Part shown: positions 1 through 6,171 of the stretch, piece by piece
Position numbering within the stretch: the stretch's first letter is position 1
How the letters are laid out: each line of letters starts with the position of its first letter
Assembly: GCA_046154735.1 (NCBI GenBank)
Contig: JBJXFJ010000339.1
Location: 1 to 6,172 of the forward strand
DNA: 6,172 nucleotides
From: CAVXYC01 sp046154735
GTDB taxonomy: Bacteria; Chloroflexota; UBA6077; JACCZL01
Direction: 5' to 3'
The notes under the pieces: generated by a model
Databases searched by the model: none
What the model was told of the DNA's origin: nothing
The model's input: only the letters and a program-made list of their open reading frames with translations
Made by a program: the position numbers and the translations under genes

Positions 1-504
1 CAGACCGGCAGGACTTATGACCACGTGCCTAGCCTGAGCAGGAGTACATCACGTAACGTAGTTAGTGTCAAGTTCATGTCAGAATTCACCTGCAAGATTG
101 CGAACCAGAGTAGAACTTGATCGGCAAAGGAGCGGCTAATGGCCTTTCCTCCTAAGACAAACGGCGTTAGATTCATTCGGCCCAGAGAGAGTTTCGGCTG
201 CACGGCCTCGGGTTATACGGGCCACAGGCTTGAACTGGAACTAAAGGACGACTGCTCAGTACTACCGCATCCCCTTACTTGAGGTATGTGTGTCTGGTTG
301 TTTACTCAGATCTTTCCTCGGGCATATTGTGTGATCGAGCGACCGCCGTCACGGATGACCCAGACGTCCTCACCGACCAAGAGACACACTCGATCGAACA
401 GGTAGTAATCTAAGCACCATCAGGTAAATGGATCGTGGATTTGCGTAAGGTCGTGGAACGTTCCGCCAGCCGCCAGAAACGTATGAAGGACTTCCTCGGA
501 GTGC
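1..504. other. No supported gene; possible decayed coding remnant
   Basis: No convincing gene lies here. The longest minus-strand frame (15-203, 62 codons, GTG start) resembles no family I know and has no ribosome-binding site. On the plus strand one frame is open from 234 to the TAA at 411, then from 414 to the TGA at 513-515. Its second part reads like a basic helical protein tail (WIVDLRKVVERSASRQKRMK) and ends just inside the 3' end of the convergent CvpA-CAP gene. It has no good start and no recognisable homology, so it could be a degraded gene end or chance. No tRNA, CRISPR or strong terminator was found. A perfect 10-bp palindrome, GGAACGTTCC, sits at 455-464 and has no known role. Confidence 0.4.
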
Positions 505-1503
505 CTAGTTCGTGAACTCCTGCGAGAACATCGTGCCCCGAAAATCACTGCGGATCGCGCCGATGCCAACCTTGCCGAACTCCGGGCGGAGGATGTTAGC
601 CCGGTGGCCGGGGCTGTTCATGAGCCCCTCATGGGCAACTTGCACGGTGGGCGCAAAGGCAAGATTCTCGCCCGCCGCGAGGTAGCGAATGCTGGCGCGG
701 CGCATGCGGTCAAAGGGGCTACCGGTGTTAGGCGAAATGTGTGCAAAATAGCCCAGCTCAAACATCTCGCGGCTATGTGCGCGGGCAACATCACGCAGGG
801 CTTCGTCCGCTTGCAAGGCGCGCAGGCCCGCTTGCTCCCGCTCCTGATTCACTAGTACCAGCATCCGTGCTTCTGACACGGGGTCGGGGGCGAGCTGTCC
901 GAGCGCACCGAAGTTGATCTTCTGGCCCTCGTCTGTCTGCGGCGGCGAAAGATAGGTGAGCCCATCCGCGAGATCTCGCCCGAGCATGGCCTCCACGCGC
1001 GGTCCCTGCTCTACCGCCGTGCGCACCAGGATGGAGGCAACGGACGAGCGCTCGATCGCGGCTGAGAGCGGTGGAACCAGGGGGAAGAGGGCAAAGGGCA
1101 CCAGAAAGATGGAAGTGAAGGCGATTCCCTTCACCAGCCCTGGACCCGCGCCCAGGAGCCGGTTCATCCAGCTCACGTCTTCAAACGCCGACCAGACCTG
1201 CCAGGTGAGCTTGAAAAGCACGCTAATCAGCAGAGAGTACGCGGCCTGAGTCACCAGGATCAGGAGCACGACTGAGCCGATGGATACGAGCGAGCGTGGG
1301 AACGGCAGAACCGACGTGAGTCGATCGGTTGCGAGCGGGTGAAAGGCGAACGCGATAGCGAACGCGGCCGCCACCCCCAGGAGATCGATCAGCCCCAGCA
1401 TAAGGCCGCGACGAATGCCAGAGGCGACGAAGATGCACAGAACGCCAAGTAGCGTCCAGTCAAGCCAGGTGAACTGGTCAACAAGCTGAGAGATAGGCGT
1501 CAT
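505..1503 (-). CDS. CvpA-like membrane domain fused to CAP (SCP/PR-1-like) domain protein
   Basis: This 332-residue protein has two parts. Residues 1-150 form a CvpA/colicin V production-type membrane domain with about four hydrophobic segments (near 16-36, 37-56, 72-98 and 122-147). The typical signature NRLLGAGPGLVKGIAF is at 114-129. After a linker of about 60 residues, 211-332 form a CAP domain. Its hallmarks are an AHSREM helix with His243, GYFAHISP (251-258), AGENLAFAP with Glu279 (277-285), SPGHRANIL with His300 (297-305), VGIGA and the closing FSQEF strand. His243, Glu279 and His300 are the expected cavity residues, so the CAP fold looks intact. The CAP domain should face the cell exterior, anchored by the CvpA part. 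Bacterial CAP domains occur in envelope and sporulation proteins, but their biochemical role is mostly unknown, so no reaction is assigned. MarP of mycobacteria uses the same plan: a CvpA-type membrane domain carrying an extracytoplasmic serine protease. The ATG at 1503 starts right at the CvpA domain, and the TAG stop is at 505-507. No Shine-Dalgarno is visible. The gene is divergent from the glycosyltransferase-like gene. Confidence 0.93.
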   Translation of the reverse strand: MTPISQLVDQFTWLDWTLLGVLCIFVASGIRRGLMLGLIDLLGVAAAFAIAFAFHPLATDRLTSVLPFPRSLVSIGSVVLLILVTQAAYSLLISVLFKLTWQVWSAFEDVSWMNRLLGAGPGLVKGIAFTSIFLVPFALFPLVPPLSAAIERSSVASILVRTAVEQGPRVEAMLGRDLADGLTYLSPPQTDEGQKINFGALGQLAPDPVSEARMLVLVNQEREQAGLRALQADEALRDVARAHSREMFELGYFAHISPNTGSPFDRMRRASIRYLAAGENLAFAPTVQVAHEGLMNSPGHRANILRPEFGKVGIGAIRSDFRGTMFSQEFTN

Positions 1504-1639
1504 TTGAAGGGCGCTCGCACAAAGCAGGCCAAACGTGCGGTGGACACACCAGGGACATTGTCAACAGGGCTGCAGACCTGGCGCAAAGCGGGGTTAGATG
1601 GAATCATCACTTTTATGTTGACGCTGCGTTTCCAATGAG
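1504..1639. promoter_or_regulatory. Divergent intergenic region, presumed promoters for both flanking genes
   Basis: These 136 bp separate two divergent starts and must hold both promoters if the genes are transcribed separately. On the minus strand a perfect TTGACA lies at 1559-1564, but no -10-like hexamer follows at 16-19 bp. On the plus strand an AT-richer patch (about 1603-1620, including TTTTATGTTG) is the only promoter-like stretch. Neither start has a ribosome-binding site. Positioning is inferred from gene layout rather than from a clear motif. Confidence 0.35.
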
Positions 1640-3148
1640 GTGCAGGATGCGTTGAAGCGATCTCAAGTCACATCGATTCCGGCTTCGTTGCTACCGCTCC
1701 TGTCGGCTGCGACCGCGGGACTGCTCGCGATGCTCGCGCTGATTCAGCTTTCTCGTGCAATCGTGGCAATCATGTCACCGATTGAGGCCATGTACGGGGA
1801 AGCGATTATTCATGACCAGGCCGCTCGTTTGCTCCGTGGTGAGCCTTTGTATCAGCCGCTCACTTCTCCGCCATACGCAGTGGCTGCTTACACTCCTGTC
1901 TATTATTACCTCGCCGCGGCGTTACAGGCTGTCTGGGGCGCAGGGTTTGGCCCGGGCCGAATGGCGTCGTTTCTAGCTGGTCTCCTAGTGGTTGCCCTCG
2001 TCAGCCGACTTACACTTCAGCGTACCGGCGATCCAGCGGCGAGCTTCTTTGCCGGGTTAGCCTTTCTTGGCCTTGGTTTACCCGGGCCCAACCCCTGGTT
2101 TGGTCTTTACAAGGAAGACGTTCTGGGAGTGCTGTTTAGTCTAGCGGCCGTGGCGTGCCTCTCTGATGGTATGAGCCAGCGGAGGTGCATGCTGGCCGGG
2201 TTACTAGCCGCACTCGCCATTCTGACCAAACAGACGCACCTTGCCACGATGGCGATGGTTGGTTTGTGGTTATTTCGTCAGGATCGGACCGGCGGAACAA
2301 TCTATGGCGCGATCGTTTCCATCTTGGTCCTGGGAGTGGGAGTGGCCTTTGAGTTGGCGACTGGCGCTTACTTAGCGAACACGATATTCGCGAATGTGAA
2401 TCCATTTCAGATTGCTGCACTGGTAGCCAATCTTCAGACGCTAGGGGTGTATCAAGGTGTACCCATCGTCATTGTGGCAATTTACATCTTTCGGGGGACT
2501 TGGAATCGCTGGGACAGCTTACTCACCTGGTTCTGGATTGGCTCGGCTCTCCAGCTTATCGGTCTGGCGAAGGTCGGTTCAAATCACAATTACTGGATGG
2601 AGCTTGCCGCGGCGTCAGCAGTGCTGGGAACGGCTGGGATATGGGCAGCGCTCCGTCACTTCGGTCAGTGTGAGCCGCGTGTACTGAGTGATAGGGCAGT
2701 TGCTGGCCGGCTTCTCGTGCTAGCGGCATTACCGGTCATCATTGGCAGCGTTGGGCTCATGCGATTCGGCCTGGCTGTTCCTGAATCGCCGGAGCTTCCC
2801 CAATTGATTGATGTGGTGAGATCGGAGCCATTGGATGTGCTGGCCGTGCCATTGGATGTGCTCGCGCTATCGAATCGGCCAATTCTTCTGGAGCCGTACC
2901 TTTATAGCATCCTTGAGCGTGAGGGTCGTTGGGATTCGGGACCGCTCGTGGAGCGCATCATGAGAGGAGAGATCGGCCTTGTGATCGTCGATCGTCCGCT
3001 TGAATTCGCGGGTCCCCACTATCACGGCTATCCGCATTGGCCGGATTCAGTCCTCCACGCACTCCGAACTACCATGACACTCGATTCGGTGCTCGGTGAT
3101 CACTACGTGTATCGACCCGCAGTCGCGCACCCAGCGTCCTTGCTGTGA
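1640..3148 (+). CDS. GT-C fold glycosyltransferase-like polytopic membrane protein (family 39-like)
   Basis: This 502-residue protein has about ten or more hydrophobic segments and a C-terminal soluble tail of about 120 residues. After the first segment (15-46), the first outer loop carries Glu49 and Glu54, followed by HDQAARLLRGEPLY and YTPVYYYLAAALQ. This matches the acidic-residue loop and LxxGxPLY...PxxYY pattern of GT-C enzymes that use polyprenyl-phosphate sugars. A second acidic pair (Glu159-Asp160, LYKEDVLG) and TKQTHLA (196-202) are further family landmarks. GSNHNYWMEL (313-322) resembles the late loop of related proteins. The tail has GRWDSGPLVERI (429-440) and GLVIVDRPLE, as in similar uncharacterised proteins. 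Its role is probably sugar transfer from a lipid carrier at the outer membrane face; donor and acceptor are unknown. The start is GTG at 1640. No in-frame ATG fits better, because the next Met (residue 31) lies inside the first membrane segment. No Shine-Dalgarno is visible. A seven-residue tandem duplication lies at 397-410. A stem-loop follows the stop. Confidence 0.88.
   Translation: MQDALKRSQVTSIPASLLPLLSAATAGLLAMLALIQLSRAIVAIMSPIEAMYGEAIIHDQAARLLRGEPLYQPLTSPPYAVAAYTPVYYYLAAALQAVWGAGFGPGRMASFLAGLLVVALVSRLTLQRTGDPAASFFAGLAFLGLGLPGPNPWFGLYKEDVLGVLFSLAAVACLSDGMSQRRCMLAGLLAALAILTKQTHLATMAMVGLWLFRQDRTGGTIYGAIVSILVLGVGVAFELATGAYLANTIFANVNPFQIAALVANLQTLGVYQGVPIVIVAIYIFRGTWNRWDSLLTWFWIGSALQLIGLAKVGSNHNYWMELAAASAVLGTAGIWAALRHFGQCEPRVLSDRAVAGRLLVLAALPVIIGSVGLMRFGLAVPESPELPQLIDVVRSEPLDVLAVPLDVLALSNRPILLEPYLYSILEREGRWDSGPLVERIMRGEIGLVIVDRPLEFAGPHYHGYPHWPDSVLHALRTTMTLDSVLGDHYVYRPAVAHPASLL
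2827..2862 (+). repeat. In-frame 21-bp-period tandem duplication inside the GT-C gene
   Basis: The 15-base word GCCATTGGATGTGCT occurs at 2827-2841 and again at 2848-2862. The period is exactly 21 bp, so the reading frame is kept. It encodes PLDVLAV followed by PLDVLAL (residues 397-410), at the junction between the last membrane segment and the soluble C-terminal domain. The near identity at DNA level suggests a recent slippage duplication, although chance or selection for a repeated strand cannot be excluded. Confidence 0.75.
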
Positions 3149-3187
3149 TTGGTGCAGCGGAGTGGTCAAATCTCGGGTGTCTCGGCT

Positions 3188-3217
3188 CCGGGTCAAGCCT
3201 GATGCCGCTTGGCCCGG
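3188..3217 (+). terminator. Strong stem-loop after the GT-C gene, likely transcription terminator
   Basis: The arms are CCGGGTCAAGC (3188-3198) and GCTTGGCCCGG (3207-3217). They pair over 11 positions, ten Watson-Crick and one U-G wobble (3193/3212), around an 8-base loop. It starts 39 bases after the TGA of the glycosyltransferase-like gene. Only two Ts follow, so it lacks the long U-tract of a classical intrinsic terminator. It may act as a weak terminator, an mRNA 3'-end stabiliser, or a processing site that separates this gene from the acyltransferase pair. Confidence 0.6.
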
Positions 3218-3302
3218 TTCATGATCTCGATTGTGACAGCCGATAGTCAGAGTGTCTGAGATCTCTCGGGTATTGCCATCACGCTAACCGTGTCCTTCCA
3301 AC
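3218..3302 (+). promoter_or_regulatory. Upstream region of the MBOAT-SGNH operon, with small inverted repeat
   Basis: These 85 bp lie between the stem-loop and the acyltransferase start and would carry the operon promoter if it has its own. A short hairpin, TCAGA-GTG-TCTGA, is at 3247-3259. An overlapping pairing, GATCTC (3223-3228) with GAGATC (3258-3263), is mutually exclusive with it. I see no well-spaced -35/-10 pair and no Shine-Dalgarno before the ATG. An in-frame TAA at 3285-3287 rules out an earlier start. The regulatory role is only suggested. Confidence 0.25.
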
Positions 3303-4691
3303 ATGCTCTTCAATAGCCAGATCTTTCTCTATAGCTTTCTGCCGATCACATATATCGTATTCTGGCGACTCCAGACCCGGAGTCAGCGCTACTTCTGGCT
3401 GACGGTCGCGAGCTATGTCTTCTATGGATTCTGGGATTTCCGCTTCTGTGGATTGATGGCGTTTTCCACGGCCGTAAGCTACTTAGCTGGGCGTGGAATG
3501 CTCGCCTCGAATACGCCATTTCAGCGACGGATGTGTCTAATTGTACCGATCGTTGTGGACATTGCTGTCCTTTGCTTTTTCAAGTACTTCAACTTTGCAC
3601 TGGAGACCAGTAGCAGCGTTATGGCATGGCTGGGAATGCCCGTTGACGCGCAACTAATGAACATCATCCTACCCGTGGGCATCTCGTTCTACACGTTCCA
3701 CACAATCACGTACATTGTGGACAGTTACCGTGGGACGGTGAAGCCAACGAGGAACGTGTTCGAGTTCGCGTGCTACGTCTCGCTCTTCTCGCAGCTTGTG
3801 GCTGGGCCCATCGTCCGCTTCCGCCAAATCGAGCGGGACCTCGAGCACTTAGATACTGCGCAGCGTGGAGTCTGGGTGGAGCGAGGCTGTTCATTTTTTG
3901 CACTCGGGATGATCGAGAAGGTTCTCATTGCCGATAGCATAGCCCAGGTGATTGATCCCGCCCTAATGGAATTTCAGGGCCTTTCCACTCTGGGAGTCTG
4001 GCTCTGCATGTTGGGCTACTCGTACCAACTCTTCTTTGATTTTGTCGGTTATAGCGACATGGCCGTGGGGCTGGGTCTCCTCTTTGGTGTACGCATACCA
4101 CAGAACTTCAATTCGCCTTACCAGGCAGCCAATGTTTCGGACTTCTGGCGGCGCTGGCATATGTCCCTCTCGAGCTGTCTGCGCGACTATCTCTACATTC
4201 CTCTCGGTGGGAGTCGAGGTCACGCCTCGGCCATTTACCGAAATCTGCTCATCACAATGGTGATTGGCGGACTCTGGCACGGAGCAAGCTGGACGTTCGT
4301 CGTCTGGGGAGCGTATCACGGGCTTCTTCTCTGCCTGTATCGTGCCTGCGGGAGGTGGTGGGATTTACTGCCGCTTCTACCTCGGCAGATTGGCACATTC
4401 CTACTAGTGTTGGTGGGCTGGGTGTTCTTTCGGTCCATGTCATTCGAGATGGCTGGGCATTTGCTATTCACGATGTTCATCCCCACGGAGGGGAGATTGC
4501 CTCAGGGTGCCGTGGGTCTCGGCTTTGCTCTCTGCGTTGCTGGGTTTGTTGCGCACCGTGCACCGAACACCTTTGAGATCAGCCATCAGTGGCGCGCTCC
4601 GGCCATTGCCACAATTGCGTCACTCTTTGGGCTCTGTCTACTTCTCATTTCGAGCGGACAGCCCTCGCCATTCCTCTACTTCCAGTTTTGA
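3303..4691 (+). CDS. MBOAT family membrane-bound O-acyltransferase (AlgI/PatA type)
   Basis: This 462-residue multi-pass protein is of full length for the AlgI-type MBOAT family. The N-terminus MLFNSQIFLYSFLPI is characteristic of the family. Further landmarks in order are CFFKYFNF (91-98), LPVGISFYTFHTITYIVD (123-140), SLFSQLVAGPIVRF (160-173), FFDFVGYSDMAVGLG (244-258), FWRRWHMSLSSCLRDYLYIP (281-300) with LGGSRG, and GGLWHGASW (322-330) with the invariant His326. A second conserved His286 lies in RRWHMS. It ends in the common FLYFQF tail. The family takes an acyl group, usually acetyl, from a cytoplasmic donor and passes it through the membrane to an extracellular partner that esterifies a glycan. 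All key residues are present, so it should be active. The ATG at 3303 is set by the family-typical N-terminus and an upstream in-frame stop. The stop codon shares its last A with the next start (TGATG), which shows translational coupling to the SGNH partner. The final acceptor cannot be deduced from this gene alone. Confidence 0.95.
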   Translation: MLFNSQIFLYSFLPITYIVFWRLQTRSQRYFWLTVASYVFYGFWDFRFCGLMAFSTAVSYLAGRGMLASNTPFQRRMCLIVPIVVDIAVLCFFKYFNFALETSSSVMAWLGMPVDAQLMNIILPVGISFYTFHTITYIVDSYRGTVKPTRNVFEFACYVSLFSQLVAGPIVRFRQIERDLEHLDTAQRGVWVERGCSFFALGMIEKVLIADSIAQVIDPALMEFQGLSTLGVWLCMLGYSYQLFFDFVGYSDMAVGLGLLFGVRIPQNFNSPYQAANVSDFWRRWHMSLSSCLRDYLYIPLGGSRGHASAIYRNLLITMVIGGLWHGASWTFVVWGAYHGLLLCLYRACGRWWDLLPLLPRQIGTFLLVLVGWVFFRSMSFEMAGHLLFTMFIPTEGRLPQGAVGLGFALCVAGFVAHRAPNTFEISHQWRAPAIATIASLFGLCLLLISSGQPSPFLYFQF

Positions 4692-5863
4692 TGCGCAAGA
4701 TCTCGAAGTTGACCCCTGATGCTCATCACTCTTATGGGCTCACTATTGCATTGCTATGCATCGTGTTTGCGACACTTGGCACCGATATTGTGATGCGGTT
4801 TCTACCGTTAGAGTGGTTCACGTTTCGAGCCTGGGAGGCCTATAAGCTGGATCGCGCACCCTCAAGCGCCTTTGTCCCTAATGTCCGTTACCATAGTAGC
4901 GCGGTGTATGGTGATCTCGCGGCCCTGGGGAATCTACCGTCATTGCGCGAGTATCGACCGGAAGTATTCACCACTGATCAGTTCGGTTTCCGCAATCTGC
5001 CGAGAGATTGGGCGGTTGCATCCCCCGCGGCGCTGCTTATTGGGAGTTCATTTAGCGTTGGTCCGGGAATGACCGACGAGCAGACCCTCGGGCGTCAATT
5101 GACGGAGATTGACGGACGCCTCGTCTATAACGCCTCTGGCTACTTTGACGAGATCAGCGTTGCTCGGATTCGGACGATGGCCAGAGCAACGGGTATGCAG
5201 AGTGGAACGGTGATTCTGGAGTACGTCGAGCGGTTTGATCTCCCACCTCCCGGGCGGACAAGTGGGGGCTGCGGTGCGGGGTATCCGACGGCCTGTACCC
5301 CTGCCCACGAGTTGATCGCTCGATTTAGGGGAATCAGTCAGATCTCGCCGTTTCAAATTCTCATCGAGCGAGGACTCAAGAGCTTGCAGAACGATGTCGT
5401 GCTGCCGAATCGGTATTCCGGGCGAGTCGTGCAGTCACAACTCACTAATGGGGCAACTATGTTGTTTTTGCCCGAAGAGGTAACGCGCTTTGAACGTTTG
5501 CAGCGGGGGCATCAAACTGCCACAAATATGGGCGGGGAGTATCTGCGCGCCTTAGCGGACCAGCTCGCTGATAATGGTTTCGATCTCATCGTGTTACTGG
5601 TGCCAAACAAGTACACTGTGTACCGGCCATTTATCAGTGACTTACAGCATGTCGCAAACGATGCACAGCCATATCTGCTGTCTCTTGAGGATCGGCTGCG
5701 GGCTCTCAATGTACGCGTCGTAAATCTCACTCGCGTGTTCCAGATTCAGGCAGCGAGTGACCTCCAGCAGAGCAAATACATTTACTGGAGGGATGACACG
5801 CACTGGAATCCTCGTGGTATTCATCTGGCGGCAACGGAGCTTCAGCGGGCTTGGCCTCGCTGA
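4691..5863 (+). CDS. SGNH-hydrolase-like O-acetyltransferase partner (AlgJ/AlgX/PatB-like)
   Basis: This is a 390-residue protein starting at the ATG that overlaps the MBOAT stop codon. A GTG 34 codons earlier (4589) is in frame but would lie inside the MBOAT gene and add a tail unlike the family. One hydrophobic segment (about 15-38) should anchor it with the catalytic domain outside the cytoplasm. DQFGFRN (96-102) precedes the nucleophile block LIGSSFS (116-122), where Ser120 occupies the GDS-serine position and the preceding Asp is replaced by Ser119. NASG (147-150) may be the oxyanion block. LVPNKYTVY (303-311) matches AlgX/AlgJ-like proteins. DDTHWNPRG (368-376) holds the Asp369/His371 DxH pair. 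Cys194 and Cys202 could form a disulfide outside the cell. The likely role is accepting the acyl group delivered by the MBOAT protein and esterifying a surface or secreted glycan. An esterase role is the alternative. Ser comes first and DxH last, as in ordinary SGNH enzymes, whereas AlgX and AlgJ have the reverse order. Confidence 0.88.
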   Translation: MRKISKLTPDAHHSYGLTIALLCIVFATLGTDIVMRFLPLEWFTFRAWEAYKLDRAPSSAFVPNVRYHSSAVYGDLAALGNLPSLREYRPEVFTTDQFGFRNLPRDWAVASPAALLIGSSFSVGPGMTDEQTLGRQLTEIDGRLVYNASGYFDEISVARIRTMARATGMQSGTVILEYVERFDLPPPGRTSGGCGAGYPTACTPAHELIARFRGISQISPFQILIERGLKSLQNDVVLPNRYSGRVVQSQLTNGATMLFLPEEVTRFERLQRGHQTATNMGGEYLRALADQLADNGFDLIVLLVPNKYTVYRPFISDLQHVANDAQPYLLSLEDRLRALNVRVVNLTRVFQIQAASDLQQSKYIYWRDDTHWNPRGIHLAATELQRAWPR

Positions 5864-5973
5864 TCCATTCTTTAAGCGATCCCGGTGGTTGCGAGTTGCT
5901 CCTAGCAATGGTCTTGACACTCGCCCGAGCAGGCTCCCGGTGACCATGTACAGATCCCGGAGTTGGAGCAGGG
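5864..5973. other. Downstream spacer of the acyltransferase operon
   Basis: This is non-coding spacer between the operon end and the inverted repeat. A small hairpin, TTGCT-CCT-AGCAA (5896-5908), lies 33 bases after the stop and has no T-tract, so it is at best a weak terminator. Frames crossing this stretch on either strand are continuations of shadow frames of the SGNH gene and look non-protein-like (rich in Arg, Pro and Ser). Confidence 0.4.
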
Positions 5974-6171
5974 TGCGGTTCAGAGTTTCCCGGCCCCCGT
6001 GCGTAACGCCGGCCCCGCCCCACTGGGAGCGCTGCCATCCCCGGCGGCCCGGCCGTCGAGGCCGCTCTCCAGACGCCCAGTCGCTGATTGTGATCGCGCG
6101 GGGCAGCCCTCAGGGGTCAGGCCGCCAGGGATGGCGGCGCCCCCAGTGAGGCCGGGAAACTCTGACGCGCA
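5974..6171. repeat. GC-rich interrupted inverted repeat, MITE-like or structured intergenic element
   Basis: Two arm pairs face each other. The outer pair, 5974-5995 and 6150-6171, agrees at 20 of 22 positions and includes a perfect 16-base core, TCAGAGTTTCCCGGCC (5980-5995 against 6150-6165). The inner pair, 6021-6049 and 6120-6148, agrees at 26 of 29 positions. The left arm has 25 extra bases (5996-6020) where the right arm has one. Each inner arm also folds on itself: 6031-6036 with 6043-6048 (one wobble) and 6121-6126 with 6133-6138, both with 6-base loops. A further 6-bp stem pairs 6044-6049 with 6060-6065. No protein is encoded and no clear target duplication is visible, but the right edge is cut by the window. 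A non-autonomous transposon relic or a palindromic intergenic repeat family fits best. Confidence 0.7.

Noticed and set aside
215..240. Minus-strand GTTCAAGCC resembling a tRNA T-loop
   Set aside because: The T-stem is imperfect and no matching acceptor strand, anticodon arm or D-arm is found upstream at tRNA spacing.
332..394. GATCGAG and CTCGATC as an inverted repeat in the left region
   Set aside because: The arms are only seven bases with a loop of about 50; this is expected by chance and does not extend.
1559..1564. Perfect TTGACA on the minus strand as a -35 box for the CvpA-CAP gene
   Set aside because: No -10-like hexamer occurs 16-19 bases downstream, so it is not called as a promoter on its own.
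4589..4690. GTG at 4589 as the start of the SGNH gene
   Set aside because: It would overlap the MBOAT gene by about 100 bases and put a Cys/His-rich stretch before the membrane anchor. The ATG at 4691 overlapping the stop (TGATG) is the standard coupled start.
5914..5919. TTGACA downstream of the SGNH gene as a promoter
   Set aside because: The following bases are GC-rich with no -10 element at proper spacing, and no gene follows in the window.
5727..6038. Minus-strand 103-codon frame, and the neighbouring one at 5642-5947
   Set aside because: They are antisense shadows of the SGNH gene with low-complexity composition and no recognisable domain.
5757..6149. Plus-strand 130-codon frame over the SGNH 3' end and inverted repeat
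   Set aside because: Its first part is the SGNH gene in another frame and the rest is Arg/Pro/Ser-rich sequence through the hairpin repeats, without family resemblance.
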